Of a stretch of 64,000 nucleotides of DNA, positions 23,604 to 37,356 are shown piece by piece (the stretch's first letter is position 1; each line of letters starts with the position of its first letter). The notes under the pieces were generated by a model. It made no database searches. It saw only the letters and a list, made by a program, of their open reading frames with translations, and was not told where the DNA came from. Origin of the DNA: Macrolepiota albuminosa (Eukaryota; Basidiomycota; Agaricomycetes; Agaricales; Agaricaceae); assembly GCA_027475525.1 (NCBI GenBank), contig JAMWFC010000117.1:3954183-4018182 (forward strand), given 5' to 3'. The translations under genes were made by a program, and so were the position numbers.

Positions 23604-24999
23604 TTTTGAATACATTGCTTTGAAGCCCGAACTTCTCCAGGGTATCTACGCGTATGGGTGCGTTTCAGAGAATATAGCCGGGGGTCATTATCATGATGCC
23701 TTCCCAATAAGGCTTGAACGGCCGCAACCAATCCAGCAACGTTCCATAGTTCCAATATTGAAAGGATGCGACGTGGTAGTTCAAGCGACATCCGGAATAG
23801 ACAAGAACGCACTTTTAGCTATCTCTGCTCTTCAAAAGGTTTGTCGCGTCTCACATGACTTTCATTATACTCTGAAATAGGTATATACATACTATCACAA
23901 GGCCGATACATTCGTTAGAAGTACCCAAGCCCTGATTATCACGTCTACCCGTGAACTTGCTTCAGGACTTCAAAATGTCGTTAAAGCCGTTGGGACTTAC
24001 ATGGAGATTGAATGTCGCACTTGTAATGTGCGCGACGAAACTGCTCAGCTCCAAAATGCACAGATTGTTATTGGAACGCCTGGCCGAGTTCATGATATGT
24101 TAAAGCGCCGATTAATTGACCCAGAAAAGATCAAGCTCCTGTGTATCGATGAGGCAGATGACATTCTATCTCACGGCTTTAAGGATCACTTATACGATGG
24201 TGGGTTGCTTGTCTGAGCCATCGCATGCTTAACGGATCTCATCTTGTGAAAACCAGTGTTTCACTTCCTGCCGCAGGAACTGCAGGTGACTCTTTTCACG
24301 GGAACGATGCCCGTAGATGTCCTGGAAGTCACCCGGAAGTTTATGTGCAACCCCGTCCGGATCCTTCGAGTCAAGAAGGACGAGCCATCGCTCGAGGGTA
24401 TCAAACATTATTATATTGCTGTTGAGCGGGAAGAGTGGAAGCTCGACACTGTTTGCGATTTGTTTGACAACTTGGCTGCTGAGCAAGTCATCATATTCTG
24501 TAACACGAGGAGAAAAGTTGACTGGCTCAACGAGAAAATGCACGCGCGCGACTATACGGTGTCTGCTCTGGTGCCCGTTTCCTTTTTTAACTCGTATATC
24601 TAGTTAATCTGATGTACCATAGCATGCTGATATGGAGCCGAAGCGCCGTGAGGCATTGATAAAGGGGTTTCACGAAGGATCTTCTCAAATACTAATTACG
24701 ACAGACGTGCTCGCCCGCGGATTAAATAATAGAGGGAGCTTACTGAGCTCTCCGCCGGTGATTAATTATGATCTTCCCGCTCACAAGGAAAACTACATTC
24801 ACCGGCTTGACCGAGGCAGTCATGGAGGGAGTGTTATTGCAATTAATTTTGTTACGACAGACGATGTGCGGACCCTGCGGGATATCGAGCGTGGGTCTTC
24901 CTCACGACAGTCTCTGCTAATCGACCCGGAGCTAATATATTTGGACTTGCAGAGTTCTATCACACTCAAATCGACGAGATGCCACTTAATGTCGCGTGA
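23604..24999 (+). pseudogene. eIF4A-like DEAD-box helicase with eroded catalytic motifs
   Basis: Exons at 23604-23657, 23712-23838, 23881-24199, 24257-24570, 24623-24890 and 24953-24999 join in frame by GT-AG introns and follow translation initiation factor eIF4A from [13 protein letters not shown] to QIDEMPLNVA. The N-terminal exon with the start codon was not found. The Q motif is kept ([10 protein letters not shown]), as are TPGR (Ib), DEAD (IDEADD, II), IIFCNTRRK (IV) and NFVTTDDVR. Key residues are lost: motif I reads ATSGIDKNA where AxSGTGKT is required, Ia is STRELA not PTRELA, III is TGT not SAT, V is ARGLNN with an insertion, and VI is HRLDRGSH instead of HRIGRxGR. Such a protein should not bind or hydrolyse ATP normally. 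The open frames and intact splice sites suggest a diverged paralogue or recent pseudogene rather than old debris. Confidence 0.75.
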
Positions 25000-25786
25000 G
25001 TTGAGATCTCAGCTCAACAGGATGACATTTTTGACCTGATGTACCTTTACGTTAGGGACCTTCTCTGAGTTACAGCAGTATTAAACTGGTACATGTTTTC
25101 CACGGTTGATTTTCATGTGCTTAGTTTGGTCATCTGTGAGGGTCATCCGACTATGACGTTAGATGCAATTTCTTTATGTGTCAGTGTAGTACTGTAAATG
25201 GACGATTGAGTGCGCAATCGGTGAGAGTGTCACCCCAAGAATCCATCAAGGTGATGAGGACTAAATCAACCATCTGACATACCGAGTGCATGATGGGACA
25301 CAGCCCTCGGTAGAGAATAGTAAGTTTCGATGCCAGATCAATGATGATCATTCATATAGCATATGTAATCCATCCGGGTTCCGAAGTTGAAGAGGGACGT
25401 TCCACAGAACAGCCACATGCCTCGTTTCCGTTGCACAGCCAGCTCCGCCTATTGTATTTCCCTTCATTGTAGGCTTGTATTACTGTCCGCGACCATAACA
25501 GGCCGACAATGACTTGTTGTTGACGTCCAGACTAAATCTTGCTCGCTCCGTCTCTAAGTAACTGCCACTTCCCTCCCTTTATAAAGCGCTTGGTTGCGCG
25601 CGTAATTCCATCACTCCAAATTCCTTGTGCCTTTTAGGTACTTCTCCCAGCCCCATCTTTCCTGTCCGTCAGTCGGCCCAGCCCTCGTCTGCGTGCACCT
25701 CCATCAGCCTTTTGGGGTTTCTTACTCAATCTCGACTGTCATCTTGTCATCTAAAAGTAGCATCAACCGACAGAGGTCCATTTTCT
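25000..25786. promoter_or_regulatory. Intergenic and 5' region of the phosphatase gene
   Basis: No gene is recognised. From about 25575 the + strand is pyrimidine-rich (runs of CT), a common feature of strong fungal promoters and 5' leaders, leading to the start at 25787. A tataaag box-like word lies at about 25580. Confidence 0.4.
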
Positions 25787-26556
25787 ATGTCCTGCGCCAA
25801 GGTCGCTTCTATGGTAAGTTATCGGTACACATCTTATGACGTCTATTTCCGGGTCTGCCTCCCCGTCCTCCTTTTATCCATTTGGCCTCTCATATTTTTT
25901 GTCTTCCATTGATCATCTTTGAACCTTCTCATATATATTAATACTCCCTCCCATAGGCTTTCAACGTATCCCCAGGGCAAATGTCTTATTCTGCTCGTGG
26001 CCAATGGCCTCCGTCATCACGTCGCCCATCCATCTCCACTGTTGTACCCCCAGTACCGTACCCACCCTCCCAAAACTATCAACGCGCACCGCGCGGGGCC
26101 TCAGAGATCATAACACGCCTTTACATCTCAGACCTTGCCTTTGCAGAGAACCCCGCCTGCCTCGCTTCGTATGGTATCACCCATGTCATTTCAGTCATCT
26201 CGGGCTCTGTACACCTGCCCCCACCAGCCGCCCTTTACCCTCACCCGCCGCCGCGCCATCATCACCTCAGGATCGAGGACTCGCCCTTTGCCGAGCTCGC
26301 TGCACACCTACCCACAACGACCAAGTGGATCCGGGACGCGTACCTAAGCAGTCCAGACGCCCGTATACTTGTCCACTGCGCAGAGGGCATCAGTCGGAGC
26401 GTGAGCATTGTCGCCGCATTCTTGATTGCGCAGTACGGCTGGACACCTTCAGAGGCCGTGCAATTCATCAAGTCCAAACGGCGTATAGCCGACCCAAACT
26501 TTGGGTTTATTGCGCAGCTCGGGGAGTACGCTAAGACTTTGGGTCGAAGCATTTAG
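25787..26556 (+). CDS. Dual-specificity protein phosphatase (DSPc)
   Basis: A short first exon (25787-25813, MSCAKVASM) joins by a 143-bp GT-AG intron to 25957-26556, in phase, giving 208 aa. If translation starts instead at the ATG at 25981 the protein has 191 aa. The catalytic domain fills the C-terminal two thirds: ITRLYISDLAFAENPACLAS, then the general-acid region IEDSPFAELA, then the signature HCAEGISRS (Cys150, Arg156 in the long form), matching HCxxGxxR of Cys-based phosphatases. It ends with PNFGFIAQLGEYAKTLG, typical of small atypical DSPs. The N-terminal 50 residues are Pro/Ser-rich and probably disordered. Substrates are likely phospho-Ser/Thr/Tyr proteins; none can be named. The long first intron in a pyrimidine-rich leader contrasts with the 50-bp introns elsewhere. 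Confidence 0.88.
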
Positions 26557-27004
26557 CATTTTGAAGTTTAGGAGGCCGGATGATGCTTTTGCACAAGTAT
26601 CCCTTCATTCTTACTTACTCGTCCACCGCACACCTATCCGATTAGGCTGCATTCGCCATGTACCATATTCAGCACCATCATCATATCATTATCTTCAAGG
26701 GTCGATATCTGGGTTCATCCTCGTGTCATTAGTTCTCTGTTTTTATCTTATGTACTTTAGCTATTATCACATCACTGGACCGCATATGATGACCATTGGG
26801 TTTACACCATATACACCATGTACACAGCACGCAATATCCAGTATGACATCCGTCGTAAGCGAAAAACAGTTGATGCTTGTTATACATAGCCGATAAAAAG
26901 TACTTCTACATGAAACACAACAATAATACTATCCAAAACTGGTACAAAATACAAATAATTGAATAATTGCACTGAGTAAGTATCCCCAAGTCCAACAAGA
27001 GTCG

Positions 27005-28164
<1,160 letters not shown>

Positions 28165-28361
28165 TAAGTTGAGCGCTATGATAGAAACGCGAAACAAGAG
28201 GTTATTGTTGTTCAGTCGCAGGCGGTAAGGACGAAGAGACGATGATGACAAGACATCATTCTTCCAGAAACGAATTCACGTGTCACATGACCACGGATAA
28301 GGCCGGAATCCGCCAGGTTGCTGCCAGTTCACAAATTTCATCCACCTCACCATCCTGCACG
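28165..28361. promoter_or_regulatory. Shared divergent promoter, Rab gene and ATP15
   Basis: About 197 bp separate the start codons of the minus-strand Rab gene and plus-strand ATP15, so both promoters must lie here or overlap the first exons. No specific binding site is recognised. Confidence 0.5.
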
Positions 28362-28682
28362 ATGAGCTCTTGGCGTAACTTTTTCACGTATGTTCGGAAT
28401 AAACAACACTTTGTGATATGTCTAAACTGTGTGAGCTAGGTACAACAAGTACTCCCAAATCACCGCCCGGGCACTTCGTGCCTCTTTCACCGAGCAGGAA
28501 CGTCTTGCTGCTGAGCGAAGGGGTCTGACTATTCTTAAATTCCAACGCTGGGAGAATGGCCTGGGTGGAATCCAGGTGCGTGTGCTTGATGTTCTTACTG
28601 AAACGTGTATTCACACCGGAAATAGATTCCATTGGCTGAGGAGGAAGCGAGGTTGAAGGAGGCAGCGGGCAGGTCCTCGTAG
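28362..28682 (+). CDS. ATP15: Mitochondrial F1 ATP synthase epsilon subunit
   Basis: This small subunit belongs to the central stalk of mitochondrial F1Fo ATP synthase. Three exons, 28362-28387, 28440-28575 and 28626-28682, join in frame by 50-52-bp introns to give 72 aa (yeast Atp15 is 62). The N-terminus MSSWRNFFTYNKYSQITARA and then ALRASFTEQERLAAERRGLT are the conserved family core, and the protein ends in an acidic/basic helix EEEARLKEAAGRSS. It has no cleavable presequence, as is usual for this subunit. It is too short and intron-split to appear as a long open frame and is easily missed. Confidence 0.92.
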
Positions 28683-31600
28683 ATCGCGTTCACATGCCAC
28701 ACACCTATCGAAGATGCTTACCTTGTATCTTCCAAAACAACTCAATCAGACTTCGCGCGCATCTGCAGTGATCTGTGCGAAACATCTTGGCCGAGCCTGC
28801 CAAAGAGAAAGCGTGTCTCATGTCATATTCCCAACAACCACGTGTATGTCACCTCATCTTAAGAGTTAAGGACTCTGGCGGTTTGATAGTCTGACGGCGC
28901 TATGAAGACCTTTCTGAAGTGCGTCGCGACCGCGATTTGAGATATACATGTGACTTCTGTGATGCCACGTTCTCGCCGCATGTTCTCCTCGTGGCCGAAG
29001 AGTACTCCCCAATAGGAGTGTCCCAAAACAGAACAAAGGGATTGTTCTACCGTTCATGAAACTGATAGAACGTCTTGTACGATTTAGCAAGTACTCGCAT
29101 GACTCAGACGCTTTTGCAGTGCCTCCTCCAACTCCGAAAGTGAATTAGAAGATTTTGATAATCGCATGTCATGCCGTCATCGAGCCTTATGCTACGCATG
29201 ACCAAAAGGCATCGGATTGTTCGGGGACCCCCGTTTTCAGAATGTCTGATGAACGTGCTTTGAGATATTTTGGTGGCCTTGCGTAATGCCATGTTCTAGG
29301 CGTCAGATTGGACCTGGACCCAATCTCATGACCAAAAAAACCCTTGCGGAATATACCTCGAGGACAAGGCGTCGGATCTTTATCAATCCTGAATACGAAA
29401 TGTTCCACCACCAGATTCTGATGGATGAATTTGTTCAAAGATTGCTTGTCGGCATACAATGTCACCGACGTAGCATCTCATGTATCTTTCGATGTCGGCT
29501 CTTGACATATCCCTGTAGTAAACTGCCTCGTGTAAGGATAGCGTTAATTAGTAAACACATAAGAAGTTATAGCTATCAGTTTTTAAGATAGGTGAAACTG
29601 GACATTATAACGGACGGTTCTGTTACACAAAACTTTTACTCCGTGCACGACACACATCAACTGTGGCGTATATAAATATAGTAATCGCCGCATCCATTTA
29701 TCATAATCAAAGGCATGCATTCCACATTTTTGTCAAGGTTAGCGGACGTAATCTTCGGTGACTTGACCTTGACTCTAAATCTACCTTGAAATAGCTTTAT
29801 ATAGACCATCAAGGCATCCCTTAAACCGCTTAAACCCCGCCTCTCGGGAATTTGTGCCTAAGTGTGACGTTTGATTGATGTGTTGGGAACTTGTGAATAT
29901 AGGTGGCGCCGCAGAATACGCAACATTATCTTGACTTGGCATCGGGCCTCTCTCCTTATTGTGCGCCTGTCTGCATATTAAAAGCTCTCAGATACACGGC
30001 ATAAATAGCCTGACATGATCAGCGTGAAGGGGTAATCAACATATATCAACATATGACTTGCCATAAACTTTCAATTCAGATATGTGTGTATATGTGGACT
30101 AACGTCGAAATATACCTCGATTCGTCCAGCGTCTAGCTTCCTGGGAATTGTGAAATGTGTGTCGATTCATACATGAATTTACTTTAAATAGGTAGCGCCG
30201 CAGGATAGGCCGAAAATGTACAAATGCTAAGTTGCCTAGGCAACGGCCTAACAACAAACCCTGTGCAAAACTCCGAAATAGAGATAGCAGAAATAGATGA
30301 TACAAGGACTCTATGAGCGTCAAACTGTCGTGCAACTGTTTCATATGTCGCCGTTACCTGAGGAGAAAGCAGAAACGATACCGTTGAAAACGGAAACCAT
30401 TGTCAGTTGCTCTTGTCCCTCTAGCGACTATTCAGACATCTTACTCTCTTATCCCATCTGGTGGGCTACGCGTTTCAATGGCACGTTACTATATGGCAAT
30501 CCTGTTTCTGGTAGGTAGGTTCGGACTCTTATCGAGTAGGAAAGGTCGAACATCTCTGACATGGGCTCCCTTAGCTACTATTAATTCTATCCACCCCTGT
30601 GTTTGAATGCTAGGGGTGATCTACAGATATTGCATGTCAAGAGCTGGTAGTAAGCGTAACTGGGGTCCGCTCTTGTTACTCAGGCCGCAAGGTTCAGGTT
30701 TGTTGAAACCCTGAGGTGGGGGTGAGTAAAGTGTCCGTCGCATGTAAGTCGGCGGGAACTCACCATCGGTCTGTGGTTAGATATGACTGAGAAGGCTAGT
30801 TGTCATCTAGTCGGTATCGTTCACTGAGCTCATGTCGTTTTATCTGTTGTCTCATATACTTCGCAAATTGGCATGAAGAAGACTTCGAGACTGTCACGAC
30901 ACGCACACGTGATCATTACTCTAGTCAGTCGCACCAGTAGTCGAGTCTTTAGTTTGATTCATCTCGTTTATAGGTGTGTACAGTATCGTTTCTTACAACA
31001 ATCTCGAATATATCTCGTTACAGCGTCTTGTCGTTGCGCCGCATTGCGAACAGCCTTACAGAGACGTTCATTATTCATTCCACCTAACACCTCCCATGCA
31101 ACCACCCTTGATTGCCAGCGTTGGAATTTATTGAGAGTTCAGAGATACATAGCTCCATGCATAAAAATGGGTCCTGATCATTTGCCAGCATATTTGAGCC
31201 GAGTGGGGGGTATGACTTTGAGGCGTCAGTCGCTTTGCTGTAGTGAACCTGATTTGAAGGTCCTGTCCCTTTCCATCCCTAACTTCCCTACATCTTCCTC
31301 GCACCTTGGGCCACTTGTGCCCCCGTCGTGTCGACGAGTTTCCTTCCTGTTGGCCGATCTTCGTGTCTGTCTGTCCGTCGGTCGATGCCCCTCTCTTCCG
31401 AATATCCCATCCTGTCTTCCTTGTTACTCTCTTCAATCTCCTCCTCCTCCATGTCCCTTTCTTGTCTCTCCTTTCCTTCGTTGTTATCTTCGTCGTCCGT
31501 CGCTGGTTTTAGTGTGATCTTGCGCGGTTCCCCGTCTTAGAGAAGGCTCCTGACCTTGCCAGGAATCGGGTCATCGCTGAGACCCTCTTTTGACCTCGGT

Positions 31601-32249
31601 AGGTTCTCTATATCTATGTTTTCATCGGCTTCTCTCACTATTTTTCTGTGTCCTTCATAGCATTGACACTCTAATGGATGTGATCTCTCGTTTGATATGC
31701 TTCCCCATGGGGACAGTCTATTCGTTCGTTAGGTGCAAATCGTGCGTAGTACTCACCGATAAAGTCATATTTCGTTCTACATTGTGTGAGCCTGCTGAAG
31801 ATCTCTCCTGGTGTCGCCCACACGTGTTCCCTGGGTTTTTACGCTGGCGGGAACTTGTTCGCTTTCGTGAATTTGCCCGTCGGGGGCGTAGTATGCCTAA
31901 CGAAGATAGACTATAGCACGAGAAAAGTTGGCGACATGGGACCGCAAAAAACATAGTATTGCTGTCATCAAGTATATTCAACAGTAAATCACAAAGCACT
32001 CGTATCACTGTTACGAATTATTTACAGGGTGAGTTTTGAGTCCATCTTATATCAACCATAGACAACCTTCGAAAAACTCTGATAATAATGATACCGTATT
32101 GGTTTTGTTATACAATTGACATCAAGTCCATAAAGAATAAGCTTAGGTAGATCATAATTTGTCGATGACGATCGGACGTCACTGAGAACGGAGCCAAGAG
32201 TAGATAAGGCAAAAGGGAGATAACCTCCTCCACAATACTCGAAAAATAC
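28683..32249. other. 3.6-kb stretch without a recognised gene
   Basis: Both strands were read and nothing is supportable. The plus-strand frame 30873-31517 is open but has Cys/Ser/Pro-rich low-complexity content from CT-rich DNA (31260-31520) and no domain. The segment may contain non-coding transcripts or decayed sequence; I see no repeat structure or tRNA. Confidence 0.4.
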
Positions 32250-32873
32250 TTACAGTACCTCCTGCAGCACTTCATGATTGAATTGGGCATGTGCAGCATC
32301 GGTAAAGCGTCCGTACATCATCTCACCAACCCCAACACCAATAGCGAGACTAAAGATGAATGAAACTTGGAACGTCATGATGGTGAGCATGATGAGCATC
32401 GAGATCGTCGCTTGTGCCCCATGTAGAATTAATCGAACCCATGCGTGGTCGACGATGAAAGGAGCAGCGGTCCCGTTACGCATGAACAAGACGTCAGCCA
32501 ATGACTGGCACTGATCGCATTTCTCTGTCTTCTTCTCCTCTCCCAATTCCTTCTTCCTCTTGATAACTTGTATATCCCTTGCCACTGCCAATTCCATCCC
32601 CGCGCGCAATGCTGTGAACCATCTCTCCGCAATTCCAAGTAAAAAGATTCCAACGCACGCAGCGAAGAGCGTGCTACCCTTTCCTGGAACCCAGCCATTA
32701 AACCAGAGGACGTCGCCTGGTGTGAAGTGTAGGTATGAAAGCATGTTGCCGACGGCAAGAGGCATGGGCATATCCATTGAGTCGTCGAAGCCATTATCAT
32801 GAGCCGCGACGCGCGACGCGGTGTAGAAGAAAAAGAGTAGGGTTGGCTGGAGTCTATGAAGCATTATCGACAT
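32250..32873 (-). CDS. Ctr-type high-affinity copper transporter
   Basis: This single-exon gene encodes 207 aa of the Ctr (SLC31) family, which forms trimeric Cu(I) channels in the plasma or vacuolar membrane. A hydrophobic N-terminus (MSIMLHRLQPTLLFFFYTAS) may be a signal peptide. MDMPMP (33-38) is a Met motif that binds Cu(I). TM1 is in GSTLFAACVGIFLLGIAERW after the family marker LHFTPGDVLWF. A charged cytosolic loop contains CDQC. TM2 carries the selectivity-filter MxxxM (MLTIM) within LHGAQATISMLIMLTIMTFQ, and TM3 has the GxxxG packing motif (AIGVGVGEMMYGR). The first ATG (32873) and a second at residue 4 are both possible starts. Regulation by copper-responsive factors is known for the family; I did not find a clear site. 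Confidence 0.93.
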   Translation of the reverse strand: MSIMLHRLQPTLLFFFYTASRVAAHDNGFDDSMDMPMPLAVGNMLSYLHFTPGDVLWFNGWVPGKGSTLFAACVGIFLLGIAERWFTALRAGMELAVARDIQVIKRKKELGEEKKTEKCDQCQSLADVLFMRNGTAAPFIVDHAWVRLILHGAQATISMLIMLTIMTFQVSFIFSLAIGVGVGEMMYGRFTDAAHAQFNHEVLQEVL

Positions 32874-35800
32874 CAGTGTGCACTTGTGAGTTAGGATTTA
32901 AAACGTGGAAGTTGCTAACACAATCCACGTCTCATCAGTGGCTCCAGAGCAAGCCGCTGGAATCTTCCGTATGAGGAATTTCCCGTGATTACATAAGCAC
33001 CAGAAAACCTATATAGGGGTAGGACTCAGAATACAGGACTGATCCTAGTTCACTCGCATGGTGTAACATGAAATGGAACACGTCGGGAATTGCACTCGAT
33101 GAACCAGTCGAGTCGACTACCTGTCCCATTAGAACAAGGACATTACTATCTTGTGACCCGTTTTGCAGGGTATACAAGGCTCTGGTAACTGCTTAAAGAC
33201 TTAATAAGCATTCCAACGTGTTTTTTTGGACTTCCCTTCTAATGCACTTGGATGTGAAGTCGACATCTTCGGGCAGCATAATCACGCATACATGTTCTTG
33301 GCAATCAAGTGACTTTGGGCGGAGTAAACAAAATGGACAGAAACGGTACAATCACTGCCGTCTGTGTTTACGCTGAAGGTCTTATAACGAAAATGTCTTG
33401 CCGCTTTCCAGCTTGACCTGTTTTTCTCTTGGAAAAAACAAACGAAACCAATGCTGACCTATACACTCGCTGGATAATGACAAATTCTAGAGTATGAGAA
33501 CAGCCAACCGCTGTCCGAGCTAGGACCTTAACTATCAGACCTCATGTTTCTGTTGTCTGCACGGTAAACCACTTCTTGTAATGGGCTGCTTTTCGAACGG
33601 AGCCAGGTATGCAATAGATGGACCTCATTGCCAATCCAGTCCATCCCTGGTTACAGTTATGCGATTTAGTATCCTTGGCATTGACTGACATTGACTATGG
33701 CTCTCGCATCTCCGCACTTGCCCGAGCCCCCGAGAATGCATATCAATTGTAGAGTATCGAGTTGCTTTAGCTGATATACTTCGGAGCTGTGGCTCGATAG
33801 TTAATAGGGGAAAGAATTCCATGGAGAACAAAGCTCTTCGAAGGAAGGTCATCCAACAATCACAACGACTAACATCTAACCCTAAACACACTATCTCGAG
33901 CTTTCATTCTGATTTGTTTCATACGTCTACTATCATAGATCTATCACGTCGTTACTCAATGGGGCGGTCGGAAATATTTCGCATGTAGCTTTGTTTGCCT
34001 TGTTTCAACCTGTACGCCGTCATGGTCGGAAAGGAGTTACTCACGTCAAATCTCAAGTACTCAATAGAGCTTACAGCAGGACCGGTGTTGTCAAAAGGTG
34101 ATGCTGGAGACCTCAATGTCTACCAGTGAAGGTAAAACAAACAAGGTTTGAACACAACAAGGTCTCAACCCTACCATAATGGATTACGCTCACCTTTATC
34201 GGTTCTTCCAATCTTGCCACAACGCTTCTGGTTGTTCTGATGCTCGCTACAGCCTTAGTCATGTTCATTTTTTTCGCCCACTTACCTTTTTATGAATTAG
34301 GTTACAGATTAGATCTTAATATGCCATATGCCCCAGAAGCTGGTGTCCTGAACCTGGTGACTCACAGTGATTCCTACGTATGTCACGACGAAAGGGGTAC
34401 TTGCTCCAGTGAGGCCCTGATGTCATTCGTAAGTATATCATGCCATTAGATGTATAACTAGGTCAATTGCTGACAATTAGAGAATGATTTCATATACTAG
34501 ACTGAAGACACGCGAGAATGCTTTCGCTCCTGGAGAGGCATCATCGCGAGATCTATCACTCTGAGATGCCATATTGTGTTGAAGATAGGGCCGTATCTCT
34601 TCCGCAAGAGCAGATGGTTCCTTGGTTCCTTGATAAGATACCGTGTGCTTGTAGCCACGTCCGTCAGCTATCTTGGTTGATTGATATCTCCACATTTCGA
34701 AGCTCGAGATGGAGTGGCAAAGAGAACGATCAGTACGCTCGTAATCCCTTATCAATGTTTGTATATATCTCCGACTCTCATGGAACTTCCGTAGGAAGAA
34801 TTGGAGACTTAGGACCATAATCGTGACATCTGCACATATGTACGCGCAGTTGAATCGGTGATCATTACTGTCTTTGTCATAATAGAGGCCGAAACATGTC
34901 CATCCTGTGACTCATTTGAAAGCCCAATACCGTACGTAAGTCCTTTATATCTGTTAACAGTAGTCGACAAATCGGAGAAAAATCTTGGCAGATGGTCTGT
35001 TATTCCTACTACAATGTGATATCAAAAATTTGCCAAGAGTTACATTTCGTTCTTTCGTATTCAATTCTATCCTGTCAATTTATTCTCTTGTGCACTGTCT
35101 GGAGGCAGTTCTTCGAACACCACGATGATCAAGTTTCAACGAGTTCCTTCTTGGTCCCTCCTTTTCAGGTTGGCGCCAATCTCAGCCGTGCTTGCCTAAT
35201 CCGCATCTACGACAGGTATTTTCACTTTCGCATCACCATGAGCTGAAGATTATAGCATTAAGACGTTCTAGCATGCGCCACTCAAGTCCAACGAGAAGCA
35301 TCTATGCAGCTAAATCTCGATGTCGTTTTATCTGGTTGATTTATATGATTTCCTTATAGTCACCAGGTGTCCTGCAATAATGACGCTCATAACCCTTCAG
35401 CGTCTCGCCTGTGAGCTTTTATTTCCTCGCCAGCAGCCTGTCTGACTGTCTGCAAAAAAGTCGTCATCGCTGTCGGATTGACGCAAATATCTTTAGACTA
35501 GACTATTAGGGACTTATTCTTCATCATATATCGTGTACCTCGAGGTAAGGTTTTGCGCTAACTCCTTCTACTTAACCTCACCTCCATGGGATCATCTCAG
35601 ACCTTCTCAAGCTGAAAGCTATTCAGACGCCAAGGCACAAAGTCAATTGTATGAATGTTGATTTTATTACTGTTAGTAAGCCTTGTTTCATGAAAACCGT
35701 GCGCAGGGTCTCAAGGACCAAACTCCTGTGTGATCTGCCCCCGGATCTGTCTTATCCACACCTTTTCCCTCCTTCTGTTCTCGCTTTCTTTTTGAATTCC

Positions 35801-36196
35801 GATACTATCACACAGCATCGGCCATGGATCTCTTGCATCTTAAGGCTGCCTCCCACCTCCGGCTGAGTAGGGTACTTATGAAGGTAGGTTTTCAAATTCA
35901 AGGCAAAATCTTTCTGGCGGAAAAAATCAGGCATATCCGAGAATTTTCGAAATGCATCTGGCACTTTCGCTACTCAAAATCAACTTCTGTCGACTTTCAT
36001 TGAAGAGTAGATCAAACCGATAGAATTGCTTTGTGTTATTCGTAAAGAGGCTCGAAAGGAAGTCATAGCTGCAGAATCGTGATTGTCAAGAACAAGAACC
36101 TCAAGAACAAGAGCCTCAACTGCGTCTCTCTAGTCGCAATAAGACTCAAAGAATATGGGAAAGTACAGGTCATGATATGTACAATTAATCAGACAA
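32874..36196. other. 3.3-kb stretch with weak coding signals
   Basis: At 34240-34435 the + strand encodes a strong hydrophobic segment (MLATALVMFIFFAHLPFYEL) followed by a Cys-containing loop and a GTAAGT donor at about 34430, which may be one exon of a membrane protein. I could not join it to others. Elsewhere no gene, repeat or RNA is recognised. Confidence 0.35.
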
Positions 36197-37356
36197 TCAG
36201 GCTACGTCGATACCAGGGCAATCACGGGAGAGATGTCTAGCTCTCTAATCAGCATCATTGTTGTCACCACAAGAGGGCTCACTCACCCGTCCTGACCACA
36301 TGTGTAGCAGGCACGCCTCTGGGGCTGAGAGCAATCCCTACTGATGTGGCCCTAAAATATGATAGTCAATACAACATTACGCATGGTCCGACGGATACTC
36401 ACCACACCACCGCAGTTGTAGCACTTGGCATTGCCCTGGACGCAGTCCCTCGACAAATGGCCAACGCCTCCGCATGTGTAGCTGCGTGAGACTCCGTTAG
36501 CCATATATGGTGTAAATGCCAGGTGATGACCGAGACGTACCAGGTCTTTTGGGAATTGCCACCAAATCCTCCACCATAGCTCACATTGTTGCCAGTAGAA
36601 GGTTCAGGGCAGTTCCTTGCAATGTGACCGACCTTACCGCAGCGGTAACATTCAGAGTTAGAGGCGGGGAGGGTACTGTCGGCATTGGGGCAGTCACGAG
36701 ACTGTAAAATAACTTATCAACCTTGACATCATGAACAAGGGCGTTTCATTTACGACATGACCTTCCTCCCCACAGCGGTAGCATGATTTGGGTTTTGCTT
36801 CTTTCGTACAGTCGCGAGAGACGTGACCTTCTCCGCCACCTATCGATAGAACCGTGTCATCAGCTTAATCAAGTGGCTGAAAAAACGATCTTACAGTTGT
36901 AGCTGTAAAAAAGCTCCTCGTTAGTGTTCCACAGCTTATAAGAAATCAAACGTAAAGGTTGATTACCAGGTAGGAATACCAGCTTTGGGACAGTTAGCAG
37001 CTTGGTGGCCGACTGTGGGCATTGAAAATAATGTATGTTGAAATCGGAATGATGTGCGTGTAGAGGTTCATAACGCAGTTTATTGAAAATCGAATATCAT
37101 ATATTGACGCAAAAGCACCATCGAGATCGACATCGTCCACGCACGGTTTAAGGAGAGCATATATTGAGGGAGAAAAGCGGCCCGTCAGCACCGCACCACA
37201 CACGACAAAAAGGGGAATGAAGTAAAGTAACTAGTCTTTGTAAGAAAAATGGTCGGAACCATCCTCCCTACGCCAACAAGCACTGAGGGTAGAAAATTCG
37301 AGACACCACGCACAGCCTCCGCAGTTAAAACATCCACGAGCACCAGGTCCGGCCAT
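36197..37356 (-). CDS. CCHC zinc-knuckle nucleic-acid-binding protein (Gis2/Byr3/CNBP type)
   Basis: CNBP-type proteins bind single-stranded nucleic acid and act in mRNA translation control. Eight exons are read: 37356-37314, 37012-36967, 36902-36895 (an 8-nt microexon), 36839-36754, 36701-36541, 36481-36403, 36351-36287 and 36236-36197, giving 175 aa. Seven CX2CX4HX4C knuckles follow in order: CFNCGGFGHQAANC, CYNCGGEGHVSRDC, CYRCGEEGHVSRDC, CYRCGKVGHIARNC, CYTCGGVGHLSRDC, CYNCGGVGHISRDC and CYTCGQDGHLSRDC. Seven is the number in yeast Gis2 and human CNBP. A Gly/Asn-rich linker (YGGGFGG) lies between knuckles 4 and 5. Intron 1 is 301 bp, far longer than the others (50-60 bp), and splits the first knuckle. 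All junctions keep frame, including both sides of the microexon. Confidence 0.93.

Noticed and set aside
31128..31517. CT-rich segment with open frames on both strands as a gene
   Set aside because: Low-complexity Ser/Leu/Pro or Arg/Lys/Glu content follows from the base composition; no start context, introns or domain support it.
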